64,000 nt of DNA from Archangium violaceum (GCF_016887565.1 NZ_CP069396.1:4181001-4245000), one strand, 5' to 3'; counted from the first letter of the stretch, positions 37,232-46,388 are shown. Notes: a model not told the origin generated them from the sequence alone. Program-made: numbers and translations.

Positions 37232-37370
37232 CGTGACAGCCTATATCCTCATGACTCCGCTCCTGGATACAGGCTCGGTGCCTGTCCAGTCGGTCGGAGG
37301 GTGGTGCAACGCGTCATGCGTTGGCGCGTCGCATCATGCGTGACACGCGTCAGGAATGTAAGCACTTCGC

Positions 37371-37399
37371 TTGACGCTCCGCATGTTAACGCTCACAAT
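37371..37399 (+). promoter_or_regulatory. Predicted araB promoter
   Basis: A -35 hexamer TTGACG (37371-37376), a 17-base spacer and a -10-like CACAAT (37394-37399; 4 of 6 consensus). It lies 68 bases upstream of the araB ATG and would drive the whole ara import operon. The operator at 37384-37397 covers the spacer and -10, the classical place for repression. Confidence 0.55.
37384..37397. promoter_or_regulatory. LacI-type operator before araB
   Basis: TGTTAACGCTCACA matches TGTNANCGNTNACA fully and is a near copy (13 of 14) of the site inside the GH43 gene. It overlaps the predicted araB promoter. Further symmetric elements nearby (AACGCGTCATGCGTT at 37308; TGACACGCGTCA at 37341) may bind a second factor or control lacI itself. 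Confidence 0.75.
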
Positions 37400-37466
37400 C
37401 CGCCGCCATTACCGGGTTCGTTCGGGCCCGGCCGCTCCCACTCACTGCTGTTCTCCTGGAGGTCCC

Positions 37467-39146
37467 ATGAAGCGCGAGGCGTTCGTCATCGGGATTGATT
37501 TTGGAACGGACTCCGTCCGGGCGGTGGTCGCCGACGCGTCGGACGGGGAGGTGGTGAGTGTTTCCGTCCAGCACTATCCCCGCTGGGCGAAGGGGCTCTA
37601 CTGCGAGCCGAGCGAGAACAGGTTTCGCCATCACCCCCTCGACTACCTGGAGACCCTGCACGCCTCCATCACGGAAGCGCTTGCACGGGCGGGGAAGGAC
37701 GTTGCGTCCAGGGTTCGTGGCCTCGCGGCGGACACCACCGGCTCGACGCCCGTCCTCACCGACCGGCGCGGCGTGCCTCTCTCCCTCACGTCTGGGTTCC
37801 GGGAGAACCCAGACGCCATGTTCATCCTGTGGAAGGACCACACCTCGGTGGCCGAGGCGGAGCGCATCAACCAGACGGCGCGGACCTGGGGCGGAGCCGA
37901 CTTCACGAGGTACGAGGGCGGCATCTACTCCAGCGAGTGGTTCTGGGCGAAGGCCCTCCGCGTCGTCGAGACGAATCCGGCCGTGGCCCAGGCCGCGGTC
38001 AGTGTCCTGGAGCTCTGTGATTGGATACCCGCCGTCCTGACGGGGTGTGACGACCTTGGAAAGATGAAGCGCAGCCGCTGCGCCGCGGGGCACAAGGCGA
38101 TGTGGCACGCCGAGTTCGGCGGATACCCCGAGGACGCGTTCCTCGCCCGGCTCCATCCGCGTCTGGTCGAGCTCAAGTCCTCCCTCGGAAGGGAGACCTT
38201 CACCTCGGACATCCCCTTCGGCACCCTCTGCGCGGAGTGGGCCACGAAGCTCGGTCTGCCACGGGACACCGTCGTCGCCGTGGGCGCCTTCGATGCGCAC
38301 ATGGGCGCCGTGGGCGGAAACATCAAACCGCGCCAGCTCCTGAAGATCCTGGGGACGAGCAGTCTGGACATGGTCGTGTTGCCCAGGTCGCAGGAGCCGG
38401 AGAAGCTGGTCCCGGGCATCTGCGGTCAGGTCGATGGCTCCATCATCCCGGGAATGCTCGGCTACGAGGCGGGGCAGTCCGCCTTCGGTGACGTCTACGC
38501 CTGGTTCAAGAAGCTCCTCGGCTGGCCTCTCGAGGCGATCCTCCCCGCCCTGTCCGGAGGGGACACGGCAACGAAACAGCCCCTCGCCGACGCGCTCCTG
38601 GAGCGTGTCATTCCGGAGCTCGAGCGGGCCGCGAAGGAGCTCCCGCTGGAAGACAACTCCCTGCTGGCCCTGGACTGGATGAACGGGCGGAGGACGCCTG
38701 ACGCGAACCAGCGCCTCAAGGGCGCCATCACGGGCATCAACCTGGGGACGGACGCTCCGCGGCTCTACCGCGCCCTGGTCGAGGCGACGGCCTTCGGCTC
38801 ACGCGCCATCGCCGAGCGCTTCAAGTCGGCGGACATCCGGCTCGACAGTGTCATCGCCATGGGCGGCGTGGCCAGGAAGAGCCCCTTCATCATGCAGACC
38901 CTTGCGGACGTGATGAACATGGAGATCGCGGTCTCCGCGGGCGATCAGGCCGTGGCGGTGGGTGCGGCGATGTTCGCGGCGACCGCCGCGGGTCTCCATC
39001 CCAGGGTCGAGGCAGCACAGGAGGCGATGTCGCCTGGCGTCGAGCGGACCTACCGGCCCGACCCGGCGCGCGCCAGGCACTACGCGTCTCTCTACCAGAG
39101 CTACCTCGAGCTCGGTGGCTTCGTGGAGAGGACGCTGACGCGGTAG
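37467..39146 (+). CDS. araB: L-ribulokinase
   Basis: A 559-residue FGGY-family kinase that phosphorylates L-ribulose to L-ribulose 5-phosphate in the cytoplasm. The N-terminal phosphate loop FVIGIDFGTDSVRAVV and AraB-specific segments (RHHPLDYLE, DTTGSTPVLTDRRG, LDWMNGRRTPDAN, VIAMGGVARKSPF) identify AraB rather than xylulokinase; length equals Bacillus AraB. The ATG follows GGAGG by 4 bases; an in-frame upstream start at 37371 would include the promoter. It is the first gene of the araB-araA-importer-araD operon. Confidence 0.95.
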   Translation: MKREAFVIGIDFGTDSVRAVVADASDGEVVSVSVQHYPRWAKGLYCEPSENRFRHHPLDYLETLHASITEALARAGKDVASRVRGLAADTTGSTPVLTDRRGVPLSLTSGFRENPDAMFILWKDHTSVAEAERINQTARTWGGADFTRYEGGIYSSEWFWAKALRVVETNPAVAQAAVSVLELCDWIPAVLTGCDDLGKMKRSRCAAGHKAMWHAEFGGYPEDAFLARLHPRLVELKSSLGRETFTSDIPFGTLCAEWATKLGLPRDTVVAVGAFDAHMGAVGGNIKPRQLLKILGTSSLDMVVLPRSQEPEKLVPGICGQVDGSIIPGMLGYEAGQSAFGDVYAWFKKLLGWPLEAILPALSGGDTATKQPLADALLERVIPELERAAKELPLEDNSLLALDWMNGRRTPDANQRLKGAITGINLGTDAPRLYRALVEATAFGSRAIAERFKSADIRLDSVIAMGGVARKSPFIMQTLADVMNMEIAVSAGDQAVAVGAAMFAATAAGLHPRVEAAQEAMSPGVERTYRPDPARARHYASLYQSYLELGGFVERTLTR

Positions 39147-39193
39147 GCCCCCACGTCCTGGCCCGGGCCGGGACGAGAAACAGGAGCAGGGTC

Positions 39194-40696
39194 ATGATCG
39201 ATTCGAAGAAGCAGGAAGTCTGGTTCCTCACCGGAAGCCAGCATCTCTATGGTGATGCGGCGCTGGCGACGGTCGCCGCTGATTCACGGAAGATCGCCGA
39301 GTCCCTCGACGCCTCCGGGAAGCTTCCCGTCCGCGTGGTCTGGAAGCCCACGCTCACGGATCCCGAGGCGATCCTGAACGTCTGCCTGGAGGCGAACAAC
39401 TCGCCGAACTGTGTCGGCGTCATCACCTGGATGCACACCTTCTCGCCGTCGAAGATGTGGATCGCCGGGCTCTCGCGCCTCCAGAAGCCTCTGGCTCACC
39501 TCCATACCCAGACCGAGCGCGAGCTCCCCTGGGACAAGATCGACATGGAGTTCATGAACCTGAACCAGTCCGCCCACGGCGACCGCGAGTTCGGGTTCAT
39601 CGGCGCCCGGTTGAGGCTGGAGCGGAAGATCGTCGTTGGCTACTGGAAGGACGAGGACGTCCTGGCGAAGCTCGACGGTTGGGCGAGGGCGGCCTGCGGT
39701 CTCGCCGAATCGCGGCGCATGAAGATCGTCCGCTTCGGCGGCATGAACATGCGGGAGGTGGCCGTCACCGGAGGAGACCGCGTCGAGGCGCAGATCCAGT
39801 TCGGCTGGTCCGTGAACGGCTACGCCGTGGGTGACCTGGTCGGACGCATCGCCGACGTGAGCGATTCCGAGATCGATGCCCTGGTCTCGGAATACGAGGA
39901 CACGTACTCCCTCGTTCCGGCCCTCAGGAAGGGGGGCGAGCGACGCCTGGGGCTCCGCGATGCCGCGCGGCAGGAGATCGGGATGCGTGGCTTCCTCGAG
40001 GAGGGTGGTTTCAGCGCCTTCACCACCACGTTCGAGGACCTCCATGGACTCAAGCAACTGCCCGGCCTCGCCTGCCAGCGGCTCATGGCGAAGGGCTACG
40101 GCTTCGGTGCGGAGGGCGATTGGAAGACGGCAGCCCTCGTCCGCATCATGAAGGTGATGAGCTCGGGGCGTCCCGGCGGCGTCTCCTTCATGGAGGACTA
40201 CACGTACCACCTGACCAAGGGGAGCGAGCTCGTCCTCGGTGCGCACATGCTCGAGGTCTGTCCCTCGATCGCGGAGGGCAAGCCCTCGCTCGAAGTCCAT
40301 CCCCTCGACATCGGTGGCAAGGCCGATCCCTGCCGCCTCGTCTTCGCGGCCGGGGCTGGCCCCGCGGTCAACGCGACCCTCGTCGACATGGGCGGCCGCA
40401 TGCGGATGATCGTGAACGAGCTCGACGTCGTGAAGCCCGAGAAGCCGATGCCGAACCTCCCCGTGGCGCACGCTGTCTGGCGGCCCCTGCCCGACTTCAA
40501 GCGAAGCTGCGAGGCCTGGATCCTCGCGGGTGGCGCCCACCATGCCGGCTTCAGCCGCGCCGTCACCGTCTCCCAGCTCCAGGACTTCGCGGCGATGGTT
40601 GGCATCGAGTTCATCCACATCGGGAGTGGGACGGAGCTCTCCACCCTCAAGAACGAGCTTCGTTGGAACGACCTCGCGTACCGGCTGTCCCGGTAG
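39194..40696 (+). CDS. araA: L-arabinose isomerase
   Basis: A 500-residue enzyme that interconverts L-arabinose and L-ribulose. It starts with the family signature VWFLTGSQHLYG. The divalent-metal and catalytic residues known from E. coli AraA are present: Glu in GAEGDWK, Glu in MEDYTYH, His in GAHMLEVCP and His in GGAHHAGFS. Full length (E. coli 500). It lies 47 bases after araB with AGGAG before the ATG. Confidence 0.96.
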   Translation: MIDSKKQEVWFLTGSQHLYGDAALATVAADSRKIAESLDASGKLPVRVVWKPTLTDPEAILNVCLEANNSPNCVGVITWMHTFSPSKMWIAGLSRLQKPLAHLHTQTERELPWDKIDMEFMNLNQSAHGDREFGFIGARLRLERKIVVGYWKDEDVLAKLDGWARAACGLAESRRMKIVRFGGMNMREVAVTGGDRVEAQIQFGWSVNGYAVGDLVGRIADVSDSEIDALVSEYEDTYSLVPALRKGGERRLGLRDAARQEIGMRGFLEEGGFSAFTTTFEDLHGLKQLPGLACQRLMAKGYGFGAEGDWKTAALVRIMKVMSSGRPGGVSFMEDYTYHLTKGSELVLGAHMLEVCPSIAEGKPSLEVHPLDIGGKADPCRLVFAAGAGPAVNATLVDMGGRMRMIVNELDVVKPEKPMPNLPVAHAVWRPLPDFKRSCEAWILAGGAHHAGFSRAVTVSQLQDFAAMVGIEFIHIGSGTELSTLKNELRWNDLAYRLSR

Positions 40697-40746
40697 GCGA
40701 GCACGGCCTTTGAAACCCCCAGACAGCACGAAGTGAGAGGCGACCT

Positions 40747-41721
40747 ATGAAGAGAGTCCTGTTCAACGTAGCGTCCGCAGTCCTTCTCATCCTTGCATTC
40801 GGACCGGGCCTGGCCCTGGCCGGTGACAAGAAGATAGTGCTCGGCTTCTCCCAGGTCGGTGCGGAGAGCGAGTGGCGCACGGCCAACACCCAGTCGATCA
40901 AGGATGCCGCCGCCAAGGAGGGCATCACCCTGAAGTTTTCCGACGCACAACAGAAGCAGGAGAACCAAATCAAGGCGATCCGCTCCTTCATCGCCCAGCG
41001 GGTGGACGTGATTGCCTTCTCGCCCGTGGTCGAGACCGGCTGGGAGCCTGTCCTCCGGGAGGCCAGGGCCGCCAAGATTCCCGTCATCCTGACCGACCGC
41101 GCCGTCTCCTCGAAGGACGAGTCGCTCTGGGTGACCTTCCTGGGCTCGGACTTCGTGGAGGAGGGCCGCCGCGCCGCGAAGTGGCTGATCGATTACCAGC
41201 CGGTCAAGGAGCTGGCCGCCAAGGGTGAGGTGAACATCGTCGAGCTCCAGGGCACCGTCGGCTCCGCTCCCGCCATCGACCGCAAGAAGGGCTTCGAGGA
41301 GGTCCTGAAGGACCAGCCGAAGTTCAAGATCATCCGCTCGCAGACCGGCGACTTCACCCGCGCGAAGGGCAAGGAGGTCATGGAGGCGTTCCTCAAGGCC
41401 GAGGGCAAGAAGATCAATGTCCTCTACGCGCACAATGACGACATGGCCATTGGCGCCATCCAGGCCATCGAGGAAGCTGGCCTGCGGCCCGGCAAGGACG
41501 TGATCATCGTGTCCATCGACGCGGTGAAGGGCGCCTTCGAGGCGATGATCGCCGGCAAGCTGAACTGCACGGTGGAGTGCAGCCCGCTGCTGGGGCCGCA
41601 GCTGATGAGCCTCGCGAAGGACGTGGTGGCCGGCAAGCCGGTGCCCCGGCGCATCGTCACGCAAGAGGGAGTGTTCCCGCAGGAGACCGCCGCCAAGGAG
41701 TTCCCGAGCCGGAAGTACTGA
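40747..41721 (+). CDS. ytfQ: YtfQ-type sugar ABC transporter substrate-binding protein
   Basis: A 324-residue periplasmic binding protein with a signal peptide (cleavage after PGLALA, about residue 26). Very similar in pattern to E. coli YtfQ: LGFSQVGAESEWRTANT, QQKQENQIKAIRSFIAQ, SPVVETGWEPVL, VELQGTVGSAPAIDRKKGF, DFTRAKGKEVME, YAHNDDMAIGAIQAIEEAG. YtfQ binds furanose forms of galactose and arabinose. Here the setting between araA and araD points to L-arabinose, perhaps the furanose released by GH43 enzymes. Confidence 0.92.
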   Translation: MKRVLFNVASAVLLILAFGPGLALAGDKKIVLGFSQVGAESEWRTANTQSIKDAAAKEGITLKFSDAQQKQENQIKAIRSFIAQRVDVIAFSPVVETGWEPVLREARAAKIPVILTDRAVSSKDESLWVTFLGSDFVEEGRRAAKWLIDYQPVKELAAKGEVNIVELQGTVGSAPAIDRKKGFEEVLKDQPKFKIIRSQTGDFTRAKGKEVMEAFLKAEGKKINVLYAHNDDMAIGAIQAIEEAGLRPGKDVIIVSIDAVKGAFEAMIAGKLNCTVECSPLLGPQLMSLAKDVVAGKPVPRRIVTQEGVFPQETAAKEFPSRKY

Positions 41722-41749
41722 CACCCAGGCCGTGAGCGAGGAGGCGTCC

Positions 41750-43297
41750 ATGACTGAAGCCGTTCCGGTGCTCGAAGTGAAGGGGATCTCGAAGCGCTTC
41801 TCCGGTGTCCAGGCTCTCCGTGGCGTCGACTTCCGCCTCCTGCCGGGCGAGGTCCACGCGGTGATGGGCCAGAATGGCGCGGGCAAGTCGACGTTGATCA
41901 AGATCCTGACGGGCGTCCATCGCCCGGACGCGGGACGCATCCTCCTCCAGGGTGGCGAAATCAAACCCAGGAGCCCGAGCGAGGCCCGGAAGCTCGGGAT
42001 CAGCACGGTCTACCAGGAGGTGAACCTCTGCCCGAACCTCTCGGTCGCGGAGAACATCTGCCTCGGTCATGAACCCTCCGAGGCCTTCGCCATCCGGTGG
42101 AAGCAGATGAACCGGAAGGCGGAGGCCCTCCTGGCGGACCTCAACATCCACATCGACGTCACCGCACCGCTCTCCGCCTATTCGATCGCGGTGCAGCAGG
42201 TGTGCGCCATCGCTCGCGCGCTGAGCACACAGGCGAAGATCCTCATCCTCGACGAGCCCACCTCGAGCCTCGCCGAGGACGAGGTGAAGATGCTCCTCTC
42301 GGTCATGAGGAAGCTCAAGGCCCAGGGGATGGCCATCCTCTTCGTCACCCATTTCCTCGACCAGATCTTCGAGATCTCCGACCGCATCACGATCCTCAGG
42401 AACGGCGAGCTCGTCGGCGAGTACCCCGTCGCCGAGCTGTCGCGCATCGAGCTGGTGACCCGGATGGTCGGCCGTGAGGTCGCCGAGGCGGGCCCGAGCA
42501 GGTCCAAGGGCGCCCGTCCCTCGCCGACGGAGGAGGCGGACCAGGACGAGGGGCGCGAGGACACCGAGGCGCCCTTCCTCAGCGCGGAGGGGCTCGGACG
42601 AAGGGGCTCGGTCCAGGACGTGGGCCTGGAGGTGAAGCGGGGCAGGGCGCTGGGCATGGGAGGTCTCCTCGGCTCGGGGAGGACGGAGATCGCCCGGCTG
42701 CTCTTCGGCATCGATCGGGCCGAGCAGGGCTCCATCAAGATCGAGGGGAAGTCGGCGCGGCTCTCCTCACCCTTGAAGGCCATCCAGCACGGCATCGGCT
42801 TCTGCCCGGAGGACCGTAAGCACGAGGGCATCGTGGGCGAGCTGTCCATCCGTGAGAACATGGTGCTCGCCCTGCAGGCGAAGCGAGGCATCTTCCGCAC
42901 GCTCTCCCGGAAGCAGCAGGACGAGCTCGCGGAAACCTATATCAAGGCTCTCGGCATCAAGACTCCCGATGCGGAGAAGCCCATTTCCCAGCTCTCGGGC
43001 GGAAACCAGCAGAAGGTGCTCCTGGCGCGCTGGCTGGCCACCAACCCGCGAATGCTCATCCTCGACGAGCCGACCCGCGGCATCGACGTGGCGGCGAAGC
43101 TCGAGATCATGGAGAAGGTCATGGAGCTCTGCGACAAGGGCATGGCCATCCTCTTCATCTCCTCGGAGATCGAAGAGGTCCTCTGCTACTCGGATCGCAT
43201 CGCGGTCATGCGCGACCGCCGCAAGGTGGGCGAAATCGAGGCGGGCGAGGCGGACGAGAGCACGGTGTTCAGGATCATCGCGGGAGGCCAGGCATGA
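41750..43297 (+). CDS. ytfR: YtfR-type sugar ABC transporter ATPase (two ATPase domains)
   Basis: A 515-residue CUT2-class ATPase. Domain one has Walker A GQNGAGKST, and Walker B LILDEPTSSL. Domain two has the usual degenerate Walker A (GLLGSGRTE), the signature LSGGNQQK and Walker B LILDEPTRG. A charged linker (residues about 250-280) separates them. The ATG at 41750 follows GAGGAGG with good spacing; an in-frame GTG at 41732 adds six residues upstream. It overlaps the next permease gene by 4 bases. Confidence 0.93.
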   Translation: MTEAVPVLEVKGISKRFSGVQALRGVDFRLLPGEVHAVMGQNGAGKSTLIKILTGVHRPDAGRILLQGGEIKPRSPSEARKLGISTVYQEVNLCPNLSVAENICLGHEPSEAFAIRWKQMNRKAEALLADLNIHIDVTAPLSAYSIAVQQVCAIARALSTQAKILILDEPTSSLAEDEVKMLLSVMRKLKAQGMAILFVTHFLDQIFEISDRITILRNGELVGEYPVAELSRIELVTRMVGREVAEAGPSRSKGARPSPTEEADQDEGREDTEAPFLSAEGLGRRGSVQDVGLEVKRGRALGMGGLLGSGRTEIARLLFGIDRAEQGSIKIEGKSARLSSPLKAIQHGIGFCPEDRKHEGIVGELSIRENMVLALQAKRGIFRTLSRKQQDELAETYIKALGIKTPDAEKPISQLSGGNQQKVLLARWLATNPRMLILDEPTRGIDVAAKLEIMEKVMELCDKGMAILFISSEIEEVLCYSDRIAVMRDRRKVGEIEAGEADESTVFRIIAGGQA

Positions 43298-44343
43298 ACC
43301 GCACGTCCGAGCTCCTCCGGGGTCTGGCCAGGAGGCGGGTCTTCTGGCCGCTGGTCACACTGGCCCTGCTCCTGCTGTTCAACCTGGCCTTCAATCCCCA
43401 CTTCTTCTCCATCACCATCCGGGAGGGGCACCTCTACGGAAGCCTGATCGACATCCTCAACCGTGCCTCGCCCCTGATGATCATCGCCATGGGGCTGACG
43501 CTGGTGATCGCCACGCACGGCATCGACATCTCCGTGGGGGCGGTGGTGGCCATCTCGGGGGCGGTGGCGGCGACGATGATCGGCGGCCAGCTGGACCTGA
43601 GCGGCGGGGCACAGGACGCGACCGGGTATCCCTTGCCGCTCGTCATCGTCGTCACCTTGGCCGTGGCGATGCTCTTCGGGATGTGGAACGGCATGCTGAT
43701 CTCCTTCTTCGGCATGCAGCCCATCATCGCCACGCTGATCCTCCTCGTGATGGGGCGAGGCGTGGCCCAGCTCATCACCGGCGGGCAGATCATCACCATC
43801 TACTACACCCCCTACTTCTTCATCGGGAATGGCTTCCTCGCGGGGCTCCCGTTCTCGCTCTTCATCGTGGCCGCCGTGTTGGCGCTGCTCCTGCTCCTCA
43901 CCCGGAAGACCGCGCTGGGCCTCTTCATCGAGGCGGTCGGCCTCAACCCCGTCGCCGCCCGCTTCGCCGGGGTCCGCTCCCGCGCCATCACCTTCTGGGT
44001 CTACGCCTTCTGCGGCCTGTGCGCGGGGATCGCGGGCCTGATCGTCAGCTCGAACGTCAAGAGCGCGGACGGCAACAACGCGGGACTGCTCTTCGAACTG
44101 GACGCCATCCTCGCGGTGGTCCTGGGTGGCACCGCGCTCAATGGCGGCCGGTTCACGCTGGTGGGCAGTGTGTTGGGCGCCCTCATCATCCAGACGCTCA
44201 CCACGACCATCTACTCCGTCGGCGTGCCGCCCGAGGTGACGCTCGTCGTGAAGGCGGCCGTCGTCTTCCTCGTCAGCATCCTGCAGTCCGACAAGGTGCG
44301 GAACCGCATCGCCACGCTGGGCAAGGTTCAGGAGGCACTGTGA
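43294..44343 (+). CDS. ytfT: YtfT-type sugar ABC transporter permease
   Basis: A 349-residue CUT2 permease with about eight to ten membrane helices and family motifs MGLTLVIATHGIDISVGAVV and LGGTALNGGRFTLVGSVLG. It pairs with the next permease as a heterodimer. It overlaps the ATPase gene by 4 bases and its stop shares a base with the following start (TGATG). Confidence 0.92.
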   Translation: MNRTSELLRGLARRRVFWPLVTLALLLLFNLAFNPHFFSITIREGHLYGSLIDILNRASPLMIIAMGLTLVIATHGIDISVGAVVAISGAVAATMIGGQLDLSGGAQDATGYPLPLVIVVTLAVAMLFGMWNGMLISFFGMQPIIATLILLVMGRGVAQLITGGQIITIYYTPYFFIGNGFLAGLPFSLFIVAAVLALLLLLTRKTALGLFIEAVGLNPVAARFAGVRSRAITFWVYAFCGLCAGIAGLIVSSNVKSADGNNAGLLFELDAILAVVLGGTALNGGRFTLVGSVLGALIIQTLTTTIYSVGVPPEVTLVVKAAVVFLVSILQSDKVRNRIATLGKVQEAL

Positions 44344-45455
44344 TGAACGATGGAAACTCCGCTGCTTCCGCCGTGGCATTCCCCGCCCTGACGCCAGCGC
44401 ATCCGAGGCCTCGCCTGGACCCGCGCTACCTGCCGCTCGTGGTCACCCTGGGACTCTTCGTGGTGATGTTCGGGGCGGGCTCGGTCGCGTTCGAGGGCTT
44501 CTTCTCGCTCCAGGTCTTCCTCAACCTCTTCGTCGACAACGCCTTCCTGTTGATCGCCGCCATCGGGATGACCTTCGTCATCATCTCCGGTGGCATCGAC
44601 CTCTCGGTGGGCTCGGTGATCGCGCTGACCACCATGGTTCTGGCGACCCTGGTCGAGAACCGGGGCTGGAGCCCCGCGCTGGTCATTCCCCTGGTCCTGC
44701 TGATGGGGGCGGCCATCGGCCTGGTCCACGGGATCGTCATCCAATACTTCGAAGTCCAGCCTTTCATCGTCACGCTGGCGGGCATGTTCCTCGCACGGGG
44801 GCTCTGCTACCTCATCAGCATCGACTCGATCGCCATCACGGAGCCGTTCTTCACCGAGGTCTCCGCGATTCGCTTCCCGCTGCCGTTCGACACCTCCATC
44901 TCCGTCAACGTCGTCATGGCACTGGGGATGTTGGTGGTGGCGATCTACCTCGCCCACTACACGCGCTTCGGGAGGACCCTGTATGCGATTGGCGGGAGCG
45001 AGCAGTCGGCCCTGCTGATGGGCCTTCCGGTCGCGAGGACCAAGATCCTCACCTACACGTTCAGCGGCTTCTGCTCCGCCCTGGCGGGCATCGCCTTCAC
45101 CTTCTACATGCTCTCCGGATACGGGCTGCACGCGCAGGGCATGGAGATGGACGCCATCGCGGCGGCGGTGGTCGGCGGCACCTTGCTCACCGGTGGCTCG
45201 GGCTATGTCGCGGGCACCCTGGTCGGCGTCCTGATCTACGGCACCATCCAGACCCTCATCATGTTCGAGGGCAGCCTCAGCTCCTGGTGGACGAAGATCG
45301 TCATTGGTCTGTTGTTGCTCGTCTTCTGTCTGTTGCAGAAGGCGCTGGCGCGTGGCCCCCGGAGCAGGAAGCCTGCCCCCGCGGCCCGAGAGGTCAACGG
45401 GCAGCAGAGCCCCGCGCCCACGGCCACCGAGCGGGCTGCCCATGCCGGCGGGTAG
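44343..45455 (+). CDS. yjfF: YjfF-type sugar ABC transporter permease
   Basis: A 370-residue CUT2 permease with motifs GMTFVIISGGIDLSVGSVIA and VVGGTLLTGGSGYVAGTLVG. The N-terminus has a polar 30-residue extension before the first helix, and the C-terminus a basic, Ala/Pro-rich tail (RSRKPAPAAREV). I take ATG 44343 because it overlaps the previous stop; longer in-frame starts run through two other genes. Confidence 0.92.
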   Translation: MNDGNSAASAVAFPALTPAHPRPRLDPRYLPLVVTLGLFVVMFGAGSVAFEGFFSLQVFLNLFVDNAFLLIAAIGMTFVIISGGIDLSVGSVIALTTMVLATLVENRGWSPALVIPLVLLMGAAIGLVHGIVIQYFEVQPFIVTLAGMFLARGLCYLISIDSIAITEPFFTEVSAIRFPLPFDTSISVNVVMALGMLVVAIYLAHYTRFGRTLYAIGGSEQSALLMGLPVARTKILTYTFSGFCSALAGIAFTFYMLSGYGLHAQGMEMDAIAAAVVGGTLLTGGSGYVAGTLVGVLIYGTIQTLIMFEGSLSSWWTKIVIGLLLLVFCLLQKALARGPRSRKPAPAAREVNGQQSPAPTATERAAHAGG

Positions 45456-45500
45456 GCCGCGAGAACTCTCGAGCACCGAACCGAACCGCACCGAGGCCTC

Positions 45501-46199
45501 ATGGAATCGAAATACCGCGAATTGAAGGAACGGGCTTGGGCCGCGAACATGGAGATTCCGCGGCGCGGGCTCGCCATCTACACCTTCGGGAATGTCTCCG
45601 CCCTGGAGCCCGGGGCGGGCCTCTTCGCCATCAAGCCGAGCGGTGTCCCCTACGAGAAGCTCCAGGTGGACGACATGGTGGTGGTCGATCTGGAGGGGAG
45701 GATCGTCGAAGGCACGCTCCGCCCCTCCTCCGACACGAGGACCCATATCGTCCTGTACCGGAACCTGCGGGGCCTCGGGGGCATCGTCCACACCCATTCG
45801 ACCTACGCCACGGGATGGGCCCAGGCCTGCCTGCCCATCCCCATCTACGGCACGACCCACGCCGACCACCTGGCTGAAGACGTCCCCTGCACGGCGCTCA
45901 TGACCGATGAGGCGGTGGGACGCGACTACGAGACGGAGACCGGGAATCAGATCCTGGAGTGTTTCCGGAACCGCAACCCGTTGCATACCCCCATGGTCCT
46001 GGTGGCCGGGCACGCGCCCTTCGCCTGGGGAGAGACCGCCGAGAAGGCGGTCTACAACGCCGCTGTCCTGGAGGAGCTGGCGAAGATGGCGTTCATCACC
46101 CGCGGTCTCTCTCCCGACGCGGCCCGCCTCTCCGACCGCCTCATCCGCAAGCACTTCGAGAGGAAGCACGGTCAGAACGCGTACTACGGTCAGAAGTAG
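45501..46199 (+). CDS. araD: L-ribulose-5-phosphate 4-epimerase
   Basis: A 232-residue class II aldolase-fold epimerase that makes D-xylulose 5-phosphate, feeding the pentose phosphate pathway. Zinc ligands are visible: two histidines in HTHSTYATGW and the third in VAGHAPFAWG; GNVSA and KPSGVPYEKL form the phosphate site. The size matches E. coli AraD (231). UlaF/SgbE homologues are similar, but the ara context settles it. It ends the operon; no clear terminator follows before the island. Confidence 0.95.
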   Translation: MESKYRELKERAWAANMEIPRRGLAIYTFGNVSALEPGAGLFAIKPSGVPYEKLQVDDMVVVDLEGRIVEGTLRPSSDTRTHIVLYRNLRGLGGIVHTHSTYATGWAQACLPIPIYGTTHADHLAEDVPCTALMTDEAVGRDYETETGNQILECFRNRNPLHTPMVLVAGHAPFAWGETAEKAVYNAAVLEELAKMAFITRGLSPDAARLSDRLIRKHFERKHGQNAYYGQK

Positions 46200-46246
46200 C
46201 CTGGTGGTGGCGGCAGTCTTCCCGCGGCCCCGAGCGGCGCAACCTC

Positions 46247-46274
46247 TAGTGGAGACGGCGGGAATCGAAGCCGC
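46247..46274. other. tmRNA/tRNA 3'-end-like sequence, possible att site
   Basis: On the minus strand this reads as a T-arm plus acceptor end: TTCGATTCCCGCCGTCTCCA, close to the 3' end of a typical tmRNA (ssrA). The 5-bp T-stem is imperfect. A related sequence occurs at 50899-50921. Tyrosine-integrase islands commonly use such ends as attachment sites; here it stands just left of the toxin/AIPR island and 48 bases after araD. Confidence 0.4.
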
Positions 46275-46388
46275 TAAGGGCGGAGCCGCTCTCCCTCGGG
46301 ATCAGAGGCATCCCCCCGTTTTCCCTCTGAAAATAGGGTGCCCATCTGTCCGGGCGAGTTGCCGGGCTGCCCTGGTTGTTGCCTTTAC

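Noticed and set aside
39147-39193. Terminator between araB and araA (GGCCCGGGCC)
   Set aside because: The symmetric stretch is short and lies in a continuous same-strand operon.
39284-42006. Two long minus-strand frames opposite araA and the binding protein
   Set aside because: Mirror frames of well-identified genes; no domain content.
44328-46169. 613-codon minus-strand frame
   Set aside because: Opposite the YjfF permease and araD; composition typical of an antisense shadow.
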